Of a DNA stretch of 64,000 nucleotides, positions 11,911 through 25,027 are shown piece after piece. Both the position numbers and the translations under genes were made by a program. A model generated the notes under the pieces. That model saw nothing but the letters and a program-made list of their open reading frames with translations. It had not been told where the DNA came from and made no database searches. Location: NCBI GenBank assembly GCA_009617715.1, contig VTFK01000153.1, positions 1,178,001 through 1,242,000 on the forward strand. The letters are read 5' to 3'. The DNA is from Plectrocnemia conspersa. Taxonomy: Eukaryota; Arthropoda; Insecta; Trichoptera; Polycentropodidae. The number at the start of each line of letters is the position of its first letter. The first letter of the stretch is position 1.

Positions 11911-14137
11911 CACAGCGACCATTTGTAACGACTTTAAACAACTTCATTATTTAAATCGGTTCGTTATGGATTCGAAAACTAAAGACTCATATACTAATTG
12001 CACCATTTCGAAGTACAGCGACTCTTGCGGCTATTATATTTTAAAACAAAGACTTTTTTTTGTTGATATCCAGAGGGGTGCATAGTGCACAAAGAGCTCT
12101 AGCGACATGCACAATTTCAAGTAGGCACACCGTTTCCATTTTAAGATTTTAATTGCTCCACACAACGAAACGTTCGTTTAAATGTATGTACATAAATATG
12201 GTCAAGCACGAAAGATACGTGCGCGACCATAAAAGGGTTAAATATAGACAAGTAAGCAGAGTTTAATCTTTAGCACTAACGATAAACTTAAAATTCTTAG
12301 CACCATGCCACACAAAGGTGCCAATTGGAGAGTTCAAATAATATTTAATAGTCGTACTTTGGAACAGGTTCCAGAATCCAACTGTACTCGATGGAATCTC
12401 GATGGACCGACTTGCCAAATCTTAGCTTGTTTTTAAAAACATTTAAAAGATACGGAAAACCAGTCTGAGCAGTACGATCCAAAAATATCGAAGCCCCTTG
12501 TTTGATGCTGTACAGCGTCCCTAATTTCTCTCCCCAGCGCTTATTGCGACGTTACTTTATTCTCCTGCAGTTTTCAAACTCCCCCTTTATCAGGGTTGGC
12601 ATATTTCGATCAAAAAAATCAGGAGTTTTATCAAGAATATTGTACACATAACATATAATATATCAATTCTAAAGTGAATTGACATTGAATCTTTTGAATT
12701 CAAAAGTTGCATGTGAAACTAAATATAAAAAAGATCCCCTTTTCATTAATTAAAATGTTGTTTTTATAACGTATTTTTTTTGTAATGTTCATCTTATTTT
12801 TAAAATTCCACGCAAGTATCATAATATTAACAATGCGATTTGAGAAGACTTTTTTTGTGTATTTCGCGAAAATGGTGATCATTTTAAACTCTGTAGAAGC
12901 ATTACTGGTGGCCAAGTAAAAACTAATTATTAAATTATAGCAATATGTTATGTATTTTGTTTGAATACATGCACATATTGTGGGCACTTTCAGTCAGGTA
13001 TAAAGCACTTATTGATATTTACGCATTCATCGTGAGAAAAGTATTCGGCGCATATACGCGTTAAAAGCGCAATAAACCAAAATGCCAATAGTCTTTACGA
13101 TCCTAATATTTTACTGGAATAATTAATCATTCCCTAGAAGACCGTCGCCCAGTTGGTCGTGTCCGTATATATCAGCGTATACGTAGGATTAGTTTCCCGA
13201 TTCAAGCACACGAAAATTCATGTAGTTGAACCCGCACCAAGTAGAACTACGCCGACTATCGACAGAGACGGTTAAGATCGAAAAAGCAACCGCTTCTCTC
13301 TTCACATATACCCGGTCTAGTTATGATGTCCAAAATCAAGATTTTAACCTGATCTTCAAAGACGACTAGATTACGAGATGCGAGACTACAATGTCACGAG
13401 AATATCGCTCAACATTAATGCACAATAATAATATTATTGTATAACATAACATATCATTATACAAGTATAAACAATAAATAAAAACCAGCGGGACGTAAAA
13501 GCGGCGCTTGCCTATTTTATTTTATATATTTATAATATATACAAATTAAAGTTCTCTCAAAACTTATTGCTATGATTATAATATATACTTTGAACTATAT
13601 TTGCACTTCATTTATTTTGACAATTAATGAAAGAGATGGGGTGGGGGGAGAGGATAAAATAGTATAGAATAGAAAACAACAAACATTTTTCCTAATCATT
13701 AGACCTTGAAAATACATTTTAAGCTTAAAAAAGATCCCTTTCTTATAAATATAAATAAAAAACAATCACTAAAGTCAATATGTTCAAATTTAACGTATTT
13801 GTTTTTTATGGTATTGTTACATATTTTTGTATGTTGTTCTCTAATTCTATTTAAGATGTGTATTAGCGCAAGAACGGGTTTTGTAGCAATATGCAAATTA
13901 AAAAACATGAAAATAAAGTATCATAAAACTGACAAAAACTATCGTGAAAAGTAATCGCTTTTAGCTCTAAGTAGCCAAGTAGAAATTAATTATTATAAAT
14001 AGGAGTTATATTATAAAATACATATTTTAATTAGAATATATAGTAGTGGTAGAATACCGACAGGAGATCATTTGAATGTAGTAATAATCATATTTTAAAA
14101 TTGAAAAAAATAAATCTCCCTCTTATCATATTCTAAG
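11911..14137. other. AT-rich DNA with scattered remnants
   Basis: There is no supported gene. CAGGGTTGGC at about 12591 resembles a hAT terminus, but no matching end was found. The frames at 12700-12987 and 13699-13954 are lysine-, asparagine- and isoleucine-rich readings of AT-rich DNA. Confidence 0.5.
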
Positions 14138-14139
14138 TA

Positions 14140-14245
14140 CAGGAGGACCTCGACTTTCGCACATAATTGATTCCTGAAAATGTGTGTGAATGTTGAATGT
14201 TCAAAAGTAGAGGGAAGTAAAAAAAATTAAATTGTGTGTATGTAT
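14140..14245 (-). mobile_element. Detached end of a pogo/Tigger-type transposon
   Basis: Starting after TA at 14138, CAGGAGGACCTCGACTTTCG and the next 80 or so bases closely match, in reverse orientation, the right end of the Tigger element at 61159-62178. The match includes shared tracts such as GCACATAATTG, TTCCTGAAAATGTG and GAGGGAAGTAAAAAAA. The similarity fades after about 14240 and no opposite end is seen. It is a solo terminus or a heavily deleted copy of the same family. Confidence 0.75.
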
Positions 14246-17200
14246 CTATGTAATTCTATAATAAAAACTGAAATTCATTCATTGGGATTTATTATTAATC
14301 ATAAAATTTTAAGAGGTCAAAGGTGAATTGTAAAATAAATGGCAACCCTACCCTTACGCTACCTTTCAAACAGTCTCGTCTGCACAGTAGACAAAGGGCT
14401 TGGTCATAGTTCGAAACCATAGATGCACTCCCCCTCTCTCCCCATTTAAGCTTCCGAACATTTTTTTAGTCTTGACTAACCACTACCCTCGAATAGGCGA
14501 ACGGTTAACTTGACAGTCTATCAAACTAGTTTTGGGTCGACCGTCGAGTTAGAATCGGAAAAAAAACTCGTTCTAATGTATAACAACATTTATTATAAAA
14601 CAAACTTACGCCATTTCGAAGAAGAGTTCAATCACGATGTGCCTTGAAGTTGATTATTATTGATACACTCACAAAACACAACAATTTTTTGTACCTACTG
14701 TTATAAATGCTATCGTTTAACGGCGGTTCAACCGTGACCGTAACTTGTTACATAAAATTGATAGCGTAAGTCTTATAATATATACACCGGTTGTTTACAT
14801 CGAGTGTAACTAAACTTTGGTTTAAAAAAACTTTGGGCTCAGACCGAGTCGACCAGACGCGACGAACTATAACTTCAGAGTGAGCTGAGTTCGTCCACTA
14901 ACTAAGCAGGCAGCGTAAATGTATGTATGTATGCGTCTACAGAGAAAAAAAAAGTACATAAATTATACGATACGCCTATGCATCAAACCACACGTTTTCA
15001 ACATGCGATCGGGAAGATATTGTGGCACAAAATAAGGGCAGATATATTTATAATAGGTCACGAACATTGCGGATCGATGAATTTATATTACTATATTTAT
15101 TTTATAAATGGAACACATATGCTAATAAAATAAACAAAGCATGCTAAAAGGAATGACTGGCATAGGAATAATGATGCAAACTCAATATGTATATCAATTA
15201 AAATGGTAAAAGCTATTAAAATCGTAGATTTTTGGTTAAATGCCAATAGTTTTAGAAGCTCTCGATGCAGCTTCAAATACTTTTGGAGGGGTAAAGAAAT
15301 GCATTCAGCGTCACTTTTGGTGTTGCTCGACTCTATCCTGTTTGAGCATTATACATCACATGAAAGCATAAGTTGTCTAGATTAATCATGTTTATTTGTA
15401 TGAATGATGTACGTATGTATGACATCACATTCAAGTACATATTATACTTTAACAAGAGAGTCAAAGTAGCGCTTATTTTACGATGGAGTAATTCTATCTG
15501 CTCGTTATGATCAATGTGAAAGATTTATCTGCGTAATTCGGCGAAATCTCTCCCCCATTTTGTTATAATTTAGCCCCTATCACTCGTTGACAAATCGGAG
15601 GGTGTCAATGAAAAAAAAAAATTGTGTTATATGTATGAATCTTTTGGAATTCTAAAATTTATATTTGTGAAACTAATATAGATATTTTTTGATAGAAAAT
15701 ATGGATATAGTAGTAATAATTATATTAAAATAAATATTATTGAACAATATGTACTGACCTAACTATGAGCGGGTTTATTTTTTAGAAGGAAAATTATTTA
15801 GTTATGATTTATAATCTATATTATTAATATTCTGCAACAAATTTTAAAACACGTTCAGTTCATGTAATTACTATAAATATGTTCTCATAGATTTGTCTGT
15901 GTCTGTATAATCCAGTCGTCTACAAATATAGGCTGAAAGTCGTAGCTAGATCAGGGTTTTCTCGGTCTAAGTGTGGGTTCAGATAAATTATAACGCTTCC
16001 TAAGTCGGCAGTAACTTGTGAAATTTATTGATGAAGATTTCTGAATGATATGCGCTATGTATGCGTTAGTTGATTGATCGTGAATAGGGAAAGTTGGGTA
16101 TGAATCAAAAGCTGCACAAATTATTAGAGGATAGTAATCTAAGTTTTTAATTCATCCATGAAGTTGCTGTTACAAGTAAATTACTAATATTGTCCCGTTA
16201 TGGTTTTGTCGGGACCACCCATAATCGTTGCGTTGAAATTGATGATTAAGTTTTTAAAATTTCCGTTTCCAAATGGAAAACAATAAAATATAATAGCTAT
16301 GCATCTGCGCGCCGAAATCCATTAACGAGATCAATAATATCGAAGAAAATTTATGTGCACAAAAGCCGTTGGGCTCAATTAATAAGGTTCCACACCTAAA
16401 ATTAACAGGCAGAGAACGAACACTCGCTAAATTCCAGACATTCAAGTTAGATTGCTGTCAGATTGACCTGTTTGGACCAAAAAGTCTAATAGTGTCTGAA
16501 TATATGACAAAAACAACAAAAAAATCTGCATTTTAGTTGATTGACCGAACATGATATGATTTCCTCGATAGCATTCACAAATAACAAAATAATTTGAACG
16601 TTAGTCAATTATTGATAGGTCCAATTTTATCTCATCCTAATTTTATCTCATCCTAGTTTAATTTCGCAATAGAAAATTTTCTGGAAGTAGTACTGCGAGT
16701 ATTTTTTTAGGTTAGTTACATTAAACAGGCTGCCCAGATAGCGAGGCGAAGCACCGCCAGACTTTCTCAACGCACGTTTCTTCAAATATCATAACAATAT
16801 ATCTTGAGCATAATAAATATCTACACGCGATCTGCGAAGTCTCATTATCGACACTGCTAGCATGAAGAATCGCCATACCTAATGTTTTTCTCAGATATCT
16901 TCTTTTTGAGACCTTAATTTTGTGCTCAGGCACCCTAACTTAGCATCTTTACTATGACAGCTATAAAACGATTTTATTGCTTTTGGCGTTAATCGTTTAC
17001 TTCTGAAATGTGAGATTTTGAATTTGAATGAGAGAGCGCAAAAAAATCACTTCTTAGAAGTTGTAAATCGTCCGCGTCAAAATGGGCATGATTGATTAGA
17101 AAATACTATAAAGAGAAGAAACAATAATAGTAAGCAAAAAAAATCGTGATGGAATTTTATATTAATTAAAAGTAATTTATTAAGCTTTTTATTTTTATTA

Positions 17201-17518
17201 TTGAAATGAATAAATAAAAATAGAAATGTAATAATCATTTTTTTATTGGACGGTTTTTTTTTTGTTTAGACAAATGTCAATGTCGTTATTTTAAAAGTTT
17301 GCCTTCGATGCAAGCGATTATGTTCCTTATTTGCTTATGATTAATTGTTTTATGACAGTTGCTTGACGTTAGAAGTTCAAACAAAAGTTCTAAAGTCTTT
17401 AATGTGAATACAAACAGTTTAAATTTTGTAAGTCAGTTAAAATTCATTATGTGTTAATATAATATTATCAGATTTAATGCACACTCTCATAATTACACAT
17501 TTTAGGTTATATTGAAAC
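14246..17518. other. AT-rich intergenic DNA upstream of TERT
   Basis: No supported gene or complete mobile element. A few short frames are present without recognisable domains. The TERT promoter must lie in the right-hand part. A pyrimidine-rich tract ending TTTTAG at 17500-17505 could be a splice acceptor for a 5' UTR intron. Confidence 0.5.
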
Positions 17519-19657
17519 ATGAACATAAATTTCAAAAGTCGAGAAAAGCGCTTCAAACCTTCAGATCAAATAAAAAACATCAGAGAAACAATATGCTTTA
17601 CAGATTATTTCTGTAACAAGGCATTCTGTCGCAATATCGCAAGTAATAAATCGAATATTCTGTGCAAGAAGAAGCTAAACTCCCTGGATTTACTCAAGCA
17701 TATTTTGGATACAAATAACGAAAATTTGGCAGAAAAGCTATTACCACACACCTGGAATATGTGCTTGCAAATAAAGGAAAAGTTTCAAATCAGTTTAAAA
17801 GATGATTTCAAGTCGTATTTTGTTAATTTGAAACTTAAAACAGACTTGCACGTTAATAATAAAGAAATAACTAAAGTGCTTGTTCATATTTTACAAATTT
17901 TAATACCTAAAGAGTTTTACGGTTGTATGAGAAATCGTAAAACATTTTATAAGTTTATATCGACAATAATAAACAGTATGTCCGGGCAATGTGTAACGAC
18001 TGATAAAGTGATTGAAAAATGGGATATTAACAGTGTTGCATGGTTAAATATTATTAATATTGAAGCTGATAAAAAAATTGTATTGATGAAGTTTTTGATT
18101 TTTATTATTAAGAATGTAGTATGTTCCATTCTCGCCGTAAACTTTCATGTGACGACTACAAAATTAACGCACGAGTCTAAGAAACTATATTATTACTTCA
18201 AATCTCACTGGCAAAAGTTAAGTAGTAGATTTGTTTCTATTCTTGAAAATAGCGGTAAGATTGTAAAGTGTAACATATACAGTAATGGAGTAAGAACTAA
18301 GAAAAAAATACTATTTGATAAAAGATGTGAAAATAAATTGCTTCAGAAAACTTTACCAGTTATGCGTTTGATGTTGAAATCTTACGATACTTTTAGAGTA
18401 ATTGTGAGATATAAGAAAAAAACACAATTAGAAAAGAGATTAGAGTGTAACAGAAGATTTCTTTTTAAATCAATCAACTTGAATTATAATCTAATGAATC
18501 GGATTGATGATGAATATGTGTTGTTATGTAAGAAATGGTATGAAAAGAATAAACCTAAGTTATATTTTGTTAAAGTCGATCTAGCCGACGCATTCGGTTC
18601 GGTTGATATTGTAAAATTAAAATCAATTCTTGGAAGCTTACATTTTAATTTTCAAAAACGAGAGAAGAACGTTGAGCTTAAAAGAACAATTTGTAAAGAG
18701 TATCAGAAGTTAAACGAAGAATTAAAAAAGCCAATATTGATACGTTACGGATCGTGCGTATACGAATGGAAAAGTGGTCTTGTGCAAGGAATGAGATTTT
18801 CTCCAATATTATGCGATATATTCTATAATAATTTCGATGAGAATAATCTGAATGATTATAGGACTGATTTAAATGGTGTTATAAAATTTTTGATTAGACT
18901 GGTAGACGATTATCTTTTTGTATCTGATGATATTTTGTTGGCGAAATCATTTTTAGAGAAAATGGTCAACTTAGGCAAGATCAATTGTAAAAAAACAATT
19001 ACAAACTTTAATACAATTCACGGTCGCTTTGATCAAAACATTAATTTTTATGGATACACTTTTAATACAAATAATTTAGAGGTATCCAGAGATGAGACTG
19101 TTTATTGTGGTCAGATATGTTACAGAATTGCTTTCAATCAATCAATTTCAAATCAAATCAAGTTTTTAAAGCAGAGAATAGCTCAAACGACTATTCCAAT
19201 ATCATCATTAATTTTAAGCTTGTTGGTTAATTCTGAAGATACAATTTGGAAGAATATATTCACTACTTTATGTATATCGGCTAATAAATTTTGTACGATT
19301 ATAACACTCTTATTTTGTGATGATACGGACTTTAAAGCTGATATTTTATTCAAAGTGTATAAAGAAAAAGTTGTTGTAAGAATGTGTGATTTAATAATAA
19401 AAATAATAATGGAAAATAAACCGAAGAATGTTAATTTTAAATTCTGTATCAATCATTTTCGTTATGTGGCTTATAAGGCATTAAGTCTTTTCGCTTGTAA
19501 AAGTAACATTTGCTCAAAGCTGAATCCTTTGATTAGCATTCAACTAAAGAAATCGAATTGCATTGAAGGCAAATGGGAAATCATTACATGTCGATTGATT
19601 CTGATGGATTTCTTATTAATATTGCTGTTAAAGATGTTTGTCGAAGATCAGAGATGA
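17519..19657 (+). CDS. TERT: Telomerase reverse transcriptase (TERT)
   Basis: Catalytic subunit of telomerase; it adds telomeric repeats by copying an RNA template and acts in the nucleus. The 712-residue frame has no intron. A TERT-type RNA-binding region is visible: the QFP-like segment IPKEFYGCMRNRKTFYKF at residues 129-146 and a T-motif-like stretch at about 199-240. Reverse transcriptase motifs follow in order: motif 1/2 about 279-301; motif A VKVDLADAFGSVD with catalytic D354; motif B' GLVQGMRFSPILCD at 420-433; motif C LIRLVDDYLFVS with catalytic D463 and D464; motif D lysines near 491; motif E FYGYTFNT at 510-517. A C-terminal thumb-like extension of about 190 residues follows. There is no N-terminal TEN domain, as known for insect TERTs, which run to about 600-700 residues. 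A TGA lies two codons before this ATG, so the start is secure unless a 5' UTR intron adds coding. The frame is intact, with all three aspartates present. Confidence 0.97.
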   Translation: MNINFKSREKRFKPSDQIKNIRETICFTDYFCNKAFCRNIASNKSNILCKKKLNSLDLLKHILDTNNENLAEKLLPHTWNMCLQIKEKFQISLKDDFKSYFVNLKLKTDLHVNNKEITKVLVHILQILIPKEFYGCMRNRKTFYKFISTIINSMSGQCVTTDKVIEKWDINSVAWLNIINIEADKKIVLMKFLIFIIKNVVCSILAVNFHVTTTKLTHESKKLYYYFKSHWQKLSSRFVSILENSGKIVKCNIYSNGVRTKKKILFDKRCENKLLQKTLPVMRLMLKSYDTFRVIVRYKKKTQLEKRLECNRRFLFKSINLNYNLMNRIDDEYVLLCKKWYEKNKPKLYFVKVDLADAFGSVDIVKLKSILGSLHFNFQKREKNVELKRTICKEYQKLNEELKKPILIRYGSCVYEWKSGLVQGMRFSPILCDIFYNNFDENNLNDYRTDLNGVIKFLIRLVDDYLFVSDDILLAKSFLEKMVNLGKINCKKTITNFNTIHGRFDQNINFYGYTFNTNNLEVSRDETVYCGQICYRIAFNQSISNQIKFLKQRIAQTTIPISSLILSLLVNSEDTIWKNIFTTLCISANKFCTIITLLFCDDTDFKADILFKVYKEKVVVRMCDLIIKIIMENKPKNVNFKFCINHFRYVAYKALSLFACKSNICSKLNPLISIQLKKSNCIEGKWEIITCRLILMDFLLILLLKMFVEDQR

Positions 19658-19738
19658 GACGTCAGATTAAAAATTTCAATACAATGCCTCTAGGTTTTGA
19701 AGGTTTGAAAAATTGTAAATAATATATTTGAATGTATA

Positions 19739-19744
19739 AATAAA
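19739..19744 (+). terminator. Probable TERT polyadenylation signal
   Basis: AATAAA lies about 80 bases after the TERT stop codon, within TGTATAAATAAAACT. It is the first such hexamer downstream on the coding strand. Confidence 0.6.
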
Positions 19745-19799
19745 ACTAATTTGTGGAATACAATTATTTTTAATAAAAATTACACGAGTATTTTAGTCA

Positions 19800-22700
19800 T
19801 ATCCTTTACGAATAGGACGAAAGCATTGGTTTTCTTATATAAAAAAATCACAATTCAACGTCGACACTTGTAAGCAACGTCAAATGAAGAATTTTATAAA
19901 ACAAATTGCAGAAATCTGTTTTTTATATAAACAATTTGCATATATTATTATAATATTGATAATTTGCATAAATAATCTTCATAGTAACTAATAATAAACA
20001 TGAAAAAACAATAACACATTTTCATAGCAGCCGTAAATTTAACAATTCATCATGATAAGCTGAGATTTAAAAATACTATACATTCACCGAAACTATTTAT
20101 ACTAATAACATAATCGTATATATAATATCTACAACAAAACTTAATTCAGTATCAGATTACAATGTGTCTTATGTACAAAACAAATTTAACTATGGACAGT
20201 GTAAATTTTGTACATACAACATATCGAATGAGATAAATATTCATTGATTATTGACGATTTGTATAAAATGAACAAAGGGAAATAAATAAAAACTGCGAGT
20301 AATAAAACAGATTCAACAACGATAAAGCACAATATTCATAAATATCAACATACACTTTCAAGCATATCATCTTGAGTAATTTTCGTCACAACATTAAATA
20401 TTTATACAATATACATGTATATATTTATGCACACATCTTTGGCAAAGGTTTAATTAAAATTATATTTTAATCCCGATAGGAATGAAGTGAAAATTATCGT
20501 ATAGTTTAGAGAATAAGGAGCGTTTTTTTTTTTTTTTTTGTATTATGCAAAAGAAGGAACTATACCTAAACTTATTTAATCATTACATCCGAAACATTAT
20601 GCAACCATTACATTAGTACAATCATAATCCAATCATTATGCGATCCGCAACAGTCTTCCGTATAGATGGCATCGCCTGGTCCCACCACAGTGGAATAAAA
20701 ATGTTTATTTCAGATTCACTCAAATTCCAGCATTATCATCATACCATAATCTTTTTTCGATATCTCAATTGATATTGTACGGCTAAAAATAAATTAAATA
20801 AAAAAAAAACATTTTTATGCTATAGACCTTAATATTTTAACTAGAATATACTATAGATATATTAGCAGCAAGACAAAATTTGCTTTGAATTTTGAGAACT
20901 ATTGTTAACACTTTGTTCCAGCCCTCAGGCGAGTAACACCCACACTATATATCAATGGCATAATTATGATCTTAATAAGCCATCATATATATTTAGATAT
21001 TATTTACATTTTAGTTATAAATTACCTAAATAAATACCCGATTTAATTTATATGAACTGCTTGGAAAAAACTAAATACTAATTACCTTAGCACTAATAAA
21101 TGGGTCCACGTGTAGAAAGTGGACGATGTACTGAATATCTATCAATTACACAACTTGAAAAATACTGTATCATATATAGACAAATTACTGTTCAATCGCA
21201 AATGAGTTTATCAACCATAATAAATATAGTCTGTTGTCGATTGAATAAAATAGTGTTTAATGCTTTTTATGACAATTTTATATAGTACTATGTCTAGATA
21301 TACCTAATCAATATTTTTTCGTAAGAGATGGTTATATCAACCAATTTTTAATATATTATAAAAGCTTAAAACACTACTCTATAGCTTTGTAAATTGGCAG
21401 CAGTTTTACATAGAGTTCGAAAAGTGGCCGACAGATGGCAGTATGGATCAGAAATGCTACACCAAGATACAGAAGTAGTTTAAAATGACCAAACATGGAA
21501 TAAAGTGGAGCAGCACATTGTTGTTCAATTTTTGAATAGTTATATGGGCAAAAACCATTGAAATTCATTGAAGTTCAGTATGGTGATACATGTTTGTCAC
21601 CCCAGCAAGTGTAGGAATGTACTAGTAAAACTTCTATAACATAATATTTACAACTAAGCCAGGCATATAAAGACATCAGAGTTCATTGCAACATTTAAAG
21701 GTAACGTAAAGGAAAATCGATGAGTGAGGATTATGCTGACTCATTTAAAATGAATGAGTAGGTAATATTTTAGCACTGCCCAGGGGGAACACTGTTACTA
21801 GTATAGCAAATGAAGAACTATTCTCTAGAAAAATTTGCAGCCTGCAATCAAATCAAATGGTGTAGATAGGTGTTTTGTTGCAACAAGACAATATTGTCCG
21901 TTCCACAGTTTTAACGATTCACGGTGAGCAAAATATTTTTTATAAAGGTATTCAAACACTTTATTAAGCACTGATAAACTTGAACTAAACCCTTTTTCGT
22001 ACAATAATTACCGGATGGAAAGTTTTTATTCAAGATTTTAAAGTATGCTATTTATTATACCATATTATAAATTTACCTCGTCTAATAATTTAGGTTTACG
22101 CTTTTTTTGATATTATAATATAGATAAGTTTTTAAAAATGATTAGTTAAAACATTAAGGTCTACCCTTTTAGCAATATTGTCATACATAATATTAAAATA
22201 ATAACAAAATATTGTATTATACACCTAACTACATTATGGCACAGTGGAAAAATATTATTTTCTCAAATATAAATAAAAAATATCCTACAAAAAAACGTTA
22301 CACTCCATTGATCCCGAAATATAAAAAAAAGTGTATTATAAAATATTTTCGTTTTGTATGTATATAATGTATATCGTTAAAAAATTGTATATCATATTAA
22401 ATAGTATATATTTAAGAAAACTTTACTTCTTTAATATCAAAAAATTGTTCTAAAAAAACTTATTGAAAGATTGAGATATGTACAAAAAAAAGTAATTCGT
22501 CTAAAACTTCTGATCGTCTTCAGTCTGTGATCGGAACTAAACAATTTTGAATATCATTAAGAATCATCCACATGATGACACATACGTTATATATACATAC
22601 ATAGAGTTATATAAACTATAAAATACATACATAAATGTTATAATTTCTTATTGAAATTGTATACCTTTACAAGATGAATGTTTCATGTAGTACTACATAG

Positions 22701-24021
22701 AATCCGAAAAAAAGGAAATGTAGAATATTATGTAATAACATGCTTAAAACTATTTGTACAATATTGTGTGATAGTAGGAAGACTGTAATTTAATATTACT
22801 ATCAACATTAATACGAGTCAATTTTATGTTAGTGAACATCTTCTTTGTAATGTGAATACAATATTGATGGATATGTTTTCAGTTGAATTCAAGTTCATAT
22901 CATAAAATCACAGGTGTATAAACATCTGAAAATTTACACTACACTTAAAAAAACATCTACATGTAAAGGTTGTACAAAAAATATGAATTTAATATGAAAC
23001 TGAACACGTAAAGACCTAAACGCTATATAAGTTAGGGAGGTATTGGAATGGGCGATTATATCGGTTGAGATTCGAAAACAATCCACAAGCAAAATAGGGT
23101 AAAACGCTATAAATACAATAAAATATGCACTATGAAATAAATCACATAACAATAAATAGATTTCAATGGATTTCAACTGAAACTCAACGTTTATGTACAG
23201 ACATTTCGTTATAAAACTTTATAGTTAAGCCTATTTTTTGTAACAATCACATGGAAAAAACCATTTGATATTCTTTGGTTGTAATGGTGTTTGTATTTTG
23301 GATATCAATACCTATCACTGTACAACTAGTTTTATTCCTATAAATGATTTATTTGAAAATATGCACTGATTGAAAATCCAATATAACTTCTTTTCTACTA
23401 TATACTTTTTTATTTAAGCCGATTTTATTTTTGATAGTTTTGGCTAAGTAACACCTTTATTTTGATAAAATAATTGTATTCTTTATATTGATAATGATAG
23501 ATTATGTTGTATATAGAATAACTTGCATTGATTTGAATCGAAGTTTTAAACTTCGATTTTAGAAGACATTACAAAAAACAACCAGTAAGCTATATTGTAT
23601 TGCCAATTTCTGTAATTAGTTTTTAGATAATATGCTTTTTGTTTTAGTTGATTATAATAATAACAATACAATAACACATTATTAATATTATGCTGAAAAA
23701 GGTGTTATATATCATGTATAATCAATTTTAGCATAAACCATCAATAACAAAATCGATTAACAAAAAAACTGTACAGATTTACAATCAGCACTTTATTTGT
23801 CATATAAACCAGGATATTCTATTTATACAGTAAAAAACTTTTTGTACCGTGTTTTCTATGATGTTAAATAGAGGTATTGAAAATAATCAGGTATAATAAC
23901 TTTAAATTGACATCAATTCAATAAATATAAATTCATACAACATAATGATGAGCAGTCAAGTTTAACAGCAAAAAATGGCCTCTCAATTGTTTATAATCGC
24001 TCAATACCTCCGTTTTGATTG
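19800..24021. other. AT-rich spacer between convergent TERT and otopetrin genes
   Basis: About 4.2 kb with no supported gene. It holds a run of about 20 T at 20523-20541 and many short A/T tracts. The left part should contain the TERT 3' UTR and the right part the otopetrin 3' UTR. No paired terminal repeats were seen. Confidence 0.6.
23792..23797 (-). terminator. Candidate otopetrin polyadenylation signal
   Basis: TTTATT on the plus strand is AATAAA on the minus strand, about 225 bases beyond the otopetrin stop codon. Further hexamers lie farther away, so the actual site is uncertain. Confidence 0.35.
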
Positions 24022-25027
24022 CTACATGTACGTAGGCTTCATTTTGTACGCTCTCTTCCATATTTCACATAAACATACGGTAGAATGAAACCGATAAAAG
24101 ATTGCCAATGGCATCGAGACGTGCGTGATGATCGTCCAAGCCCAAAGTCCGTAAAAGTGCAACTGAATCGGATGCGATTCGGCTCTGCTCTTCTCCAAAG
24201 TGTTTATGGCCCACATGGCAAGATTGGTCACGAGTAAGAACGTAACGATCTCCTGCCTGGTTTTCTTCTTATTTGCTCCGGAGTCGATACAGATCTTTTG
24301 CTCGCGTCTAATATGAACATCGTCTGGCATGTCGTTTGTATAAGTGAAGATAAAGCCGTTATCAATACCAAAATAGTATTCTTCTCAATAGTGAAATGTC
24401 CACCTATTATAGTGAACGTGCTATAGATGAACATTCCGGTTTGAGCGCCGATTAATAATATATTATCAAGCTCTAGATTTCTGTTGCCGTCGTATCTCAA
24501 ATGCCGAACTTGTATCATACCAATCAACGTTGCCAAAGTAGTCATAGCGTACAAAGTCAACTCACATATATTCACCTCAATGACGGCTAAGTTTACAAAC
24601 TCTTTCTTTGAGATCAGAACGAAGAATAGTATGAGCGATATTATTGTCAATACTAAAATTAATATCCCTATGAAGAGACCTTTGTGAGCTCTCGCACAGT
24701 CAACAGAGTAGAGATGCGGCGATCGTTTATAGGCGTGGCCTTCTGATAGTTTCAGCTTGCTCAAAGCCGCTGCTACGTTTCTTTTGGGAAACTTGGAGAT
24801 GTTCTTCCACATGACGTATAAGATGGCGGCGCATATGAGAGAGTATTCGATCGTGCAAGGGAACAAAAACGGAGACGCATCTTGAACGAGCGTACCCATG
24901 ATGTTTGTTCTTCTGCATTCAAATATGTGATGAGGACCTTTCAAGCCGCGAGCCACTCTGAGATGTGCTGCTGCCGGATGATCGGAAGGCACAGGTGTTC
25001 CAAGAATACTAAACGTATTCTTTAAAG
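24022..25027 (-). CDS. Otop: Otopetrin exon 8 (last; helices 6-12), with -1 frameshift
   Basis: The acceptor TTTCATTTCAG precedes CTTTAAAG; the stop follows the terminal residues MKPTYM. The first part carries the conserved ECRRTNIMG block and five hydrophobic helices, ending QTTCQTMFILDASKR..RRKPGR. The second part continues the family sequence as EIVTFLLVTNLAMWAINTLE through the last helix to FYRFHSTVCLCEIWKRAY, but in the next frame. The change falls at 24251-24254, where the minus strand reads GGCAGGAGATC and one more G would restore continuity. No intron fits there. Either the base is missing from the assembly or this allele is broken late in the protein. Confidence 0.93.
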
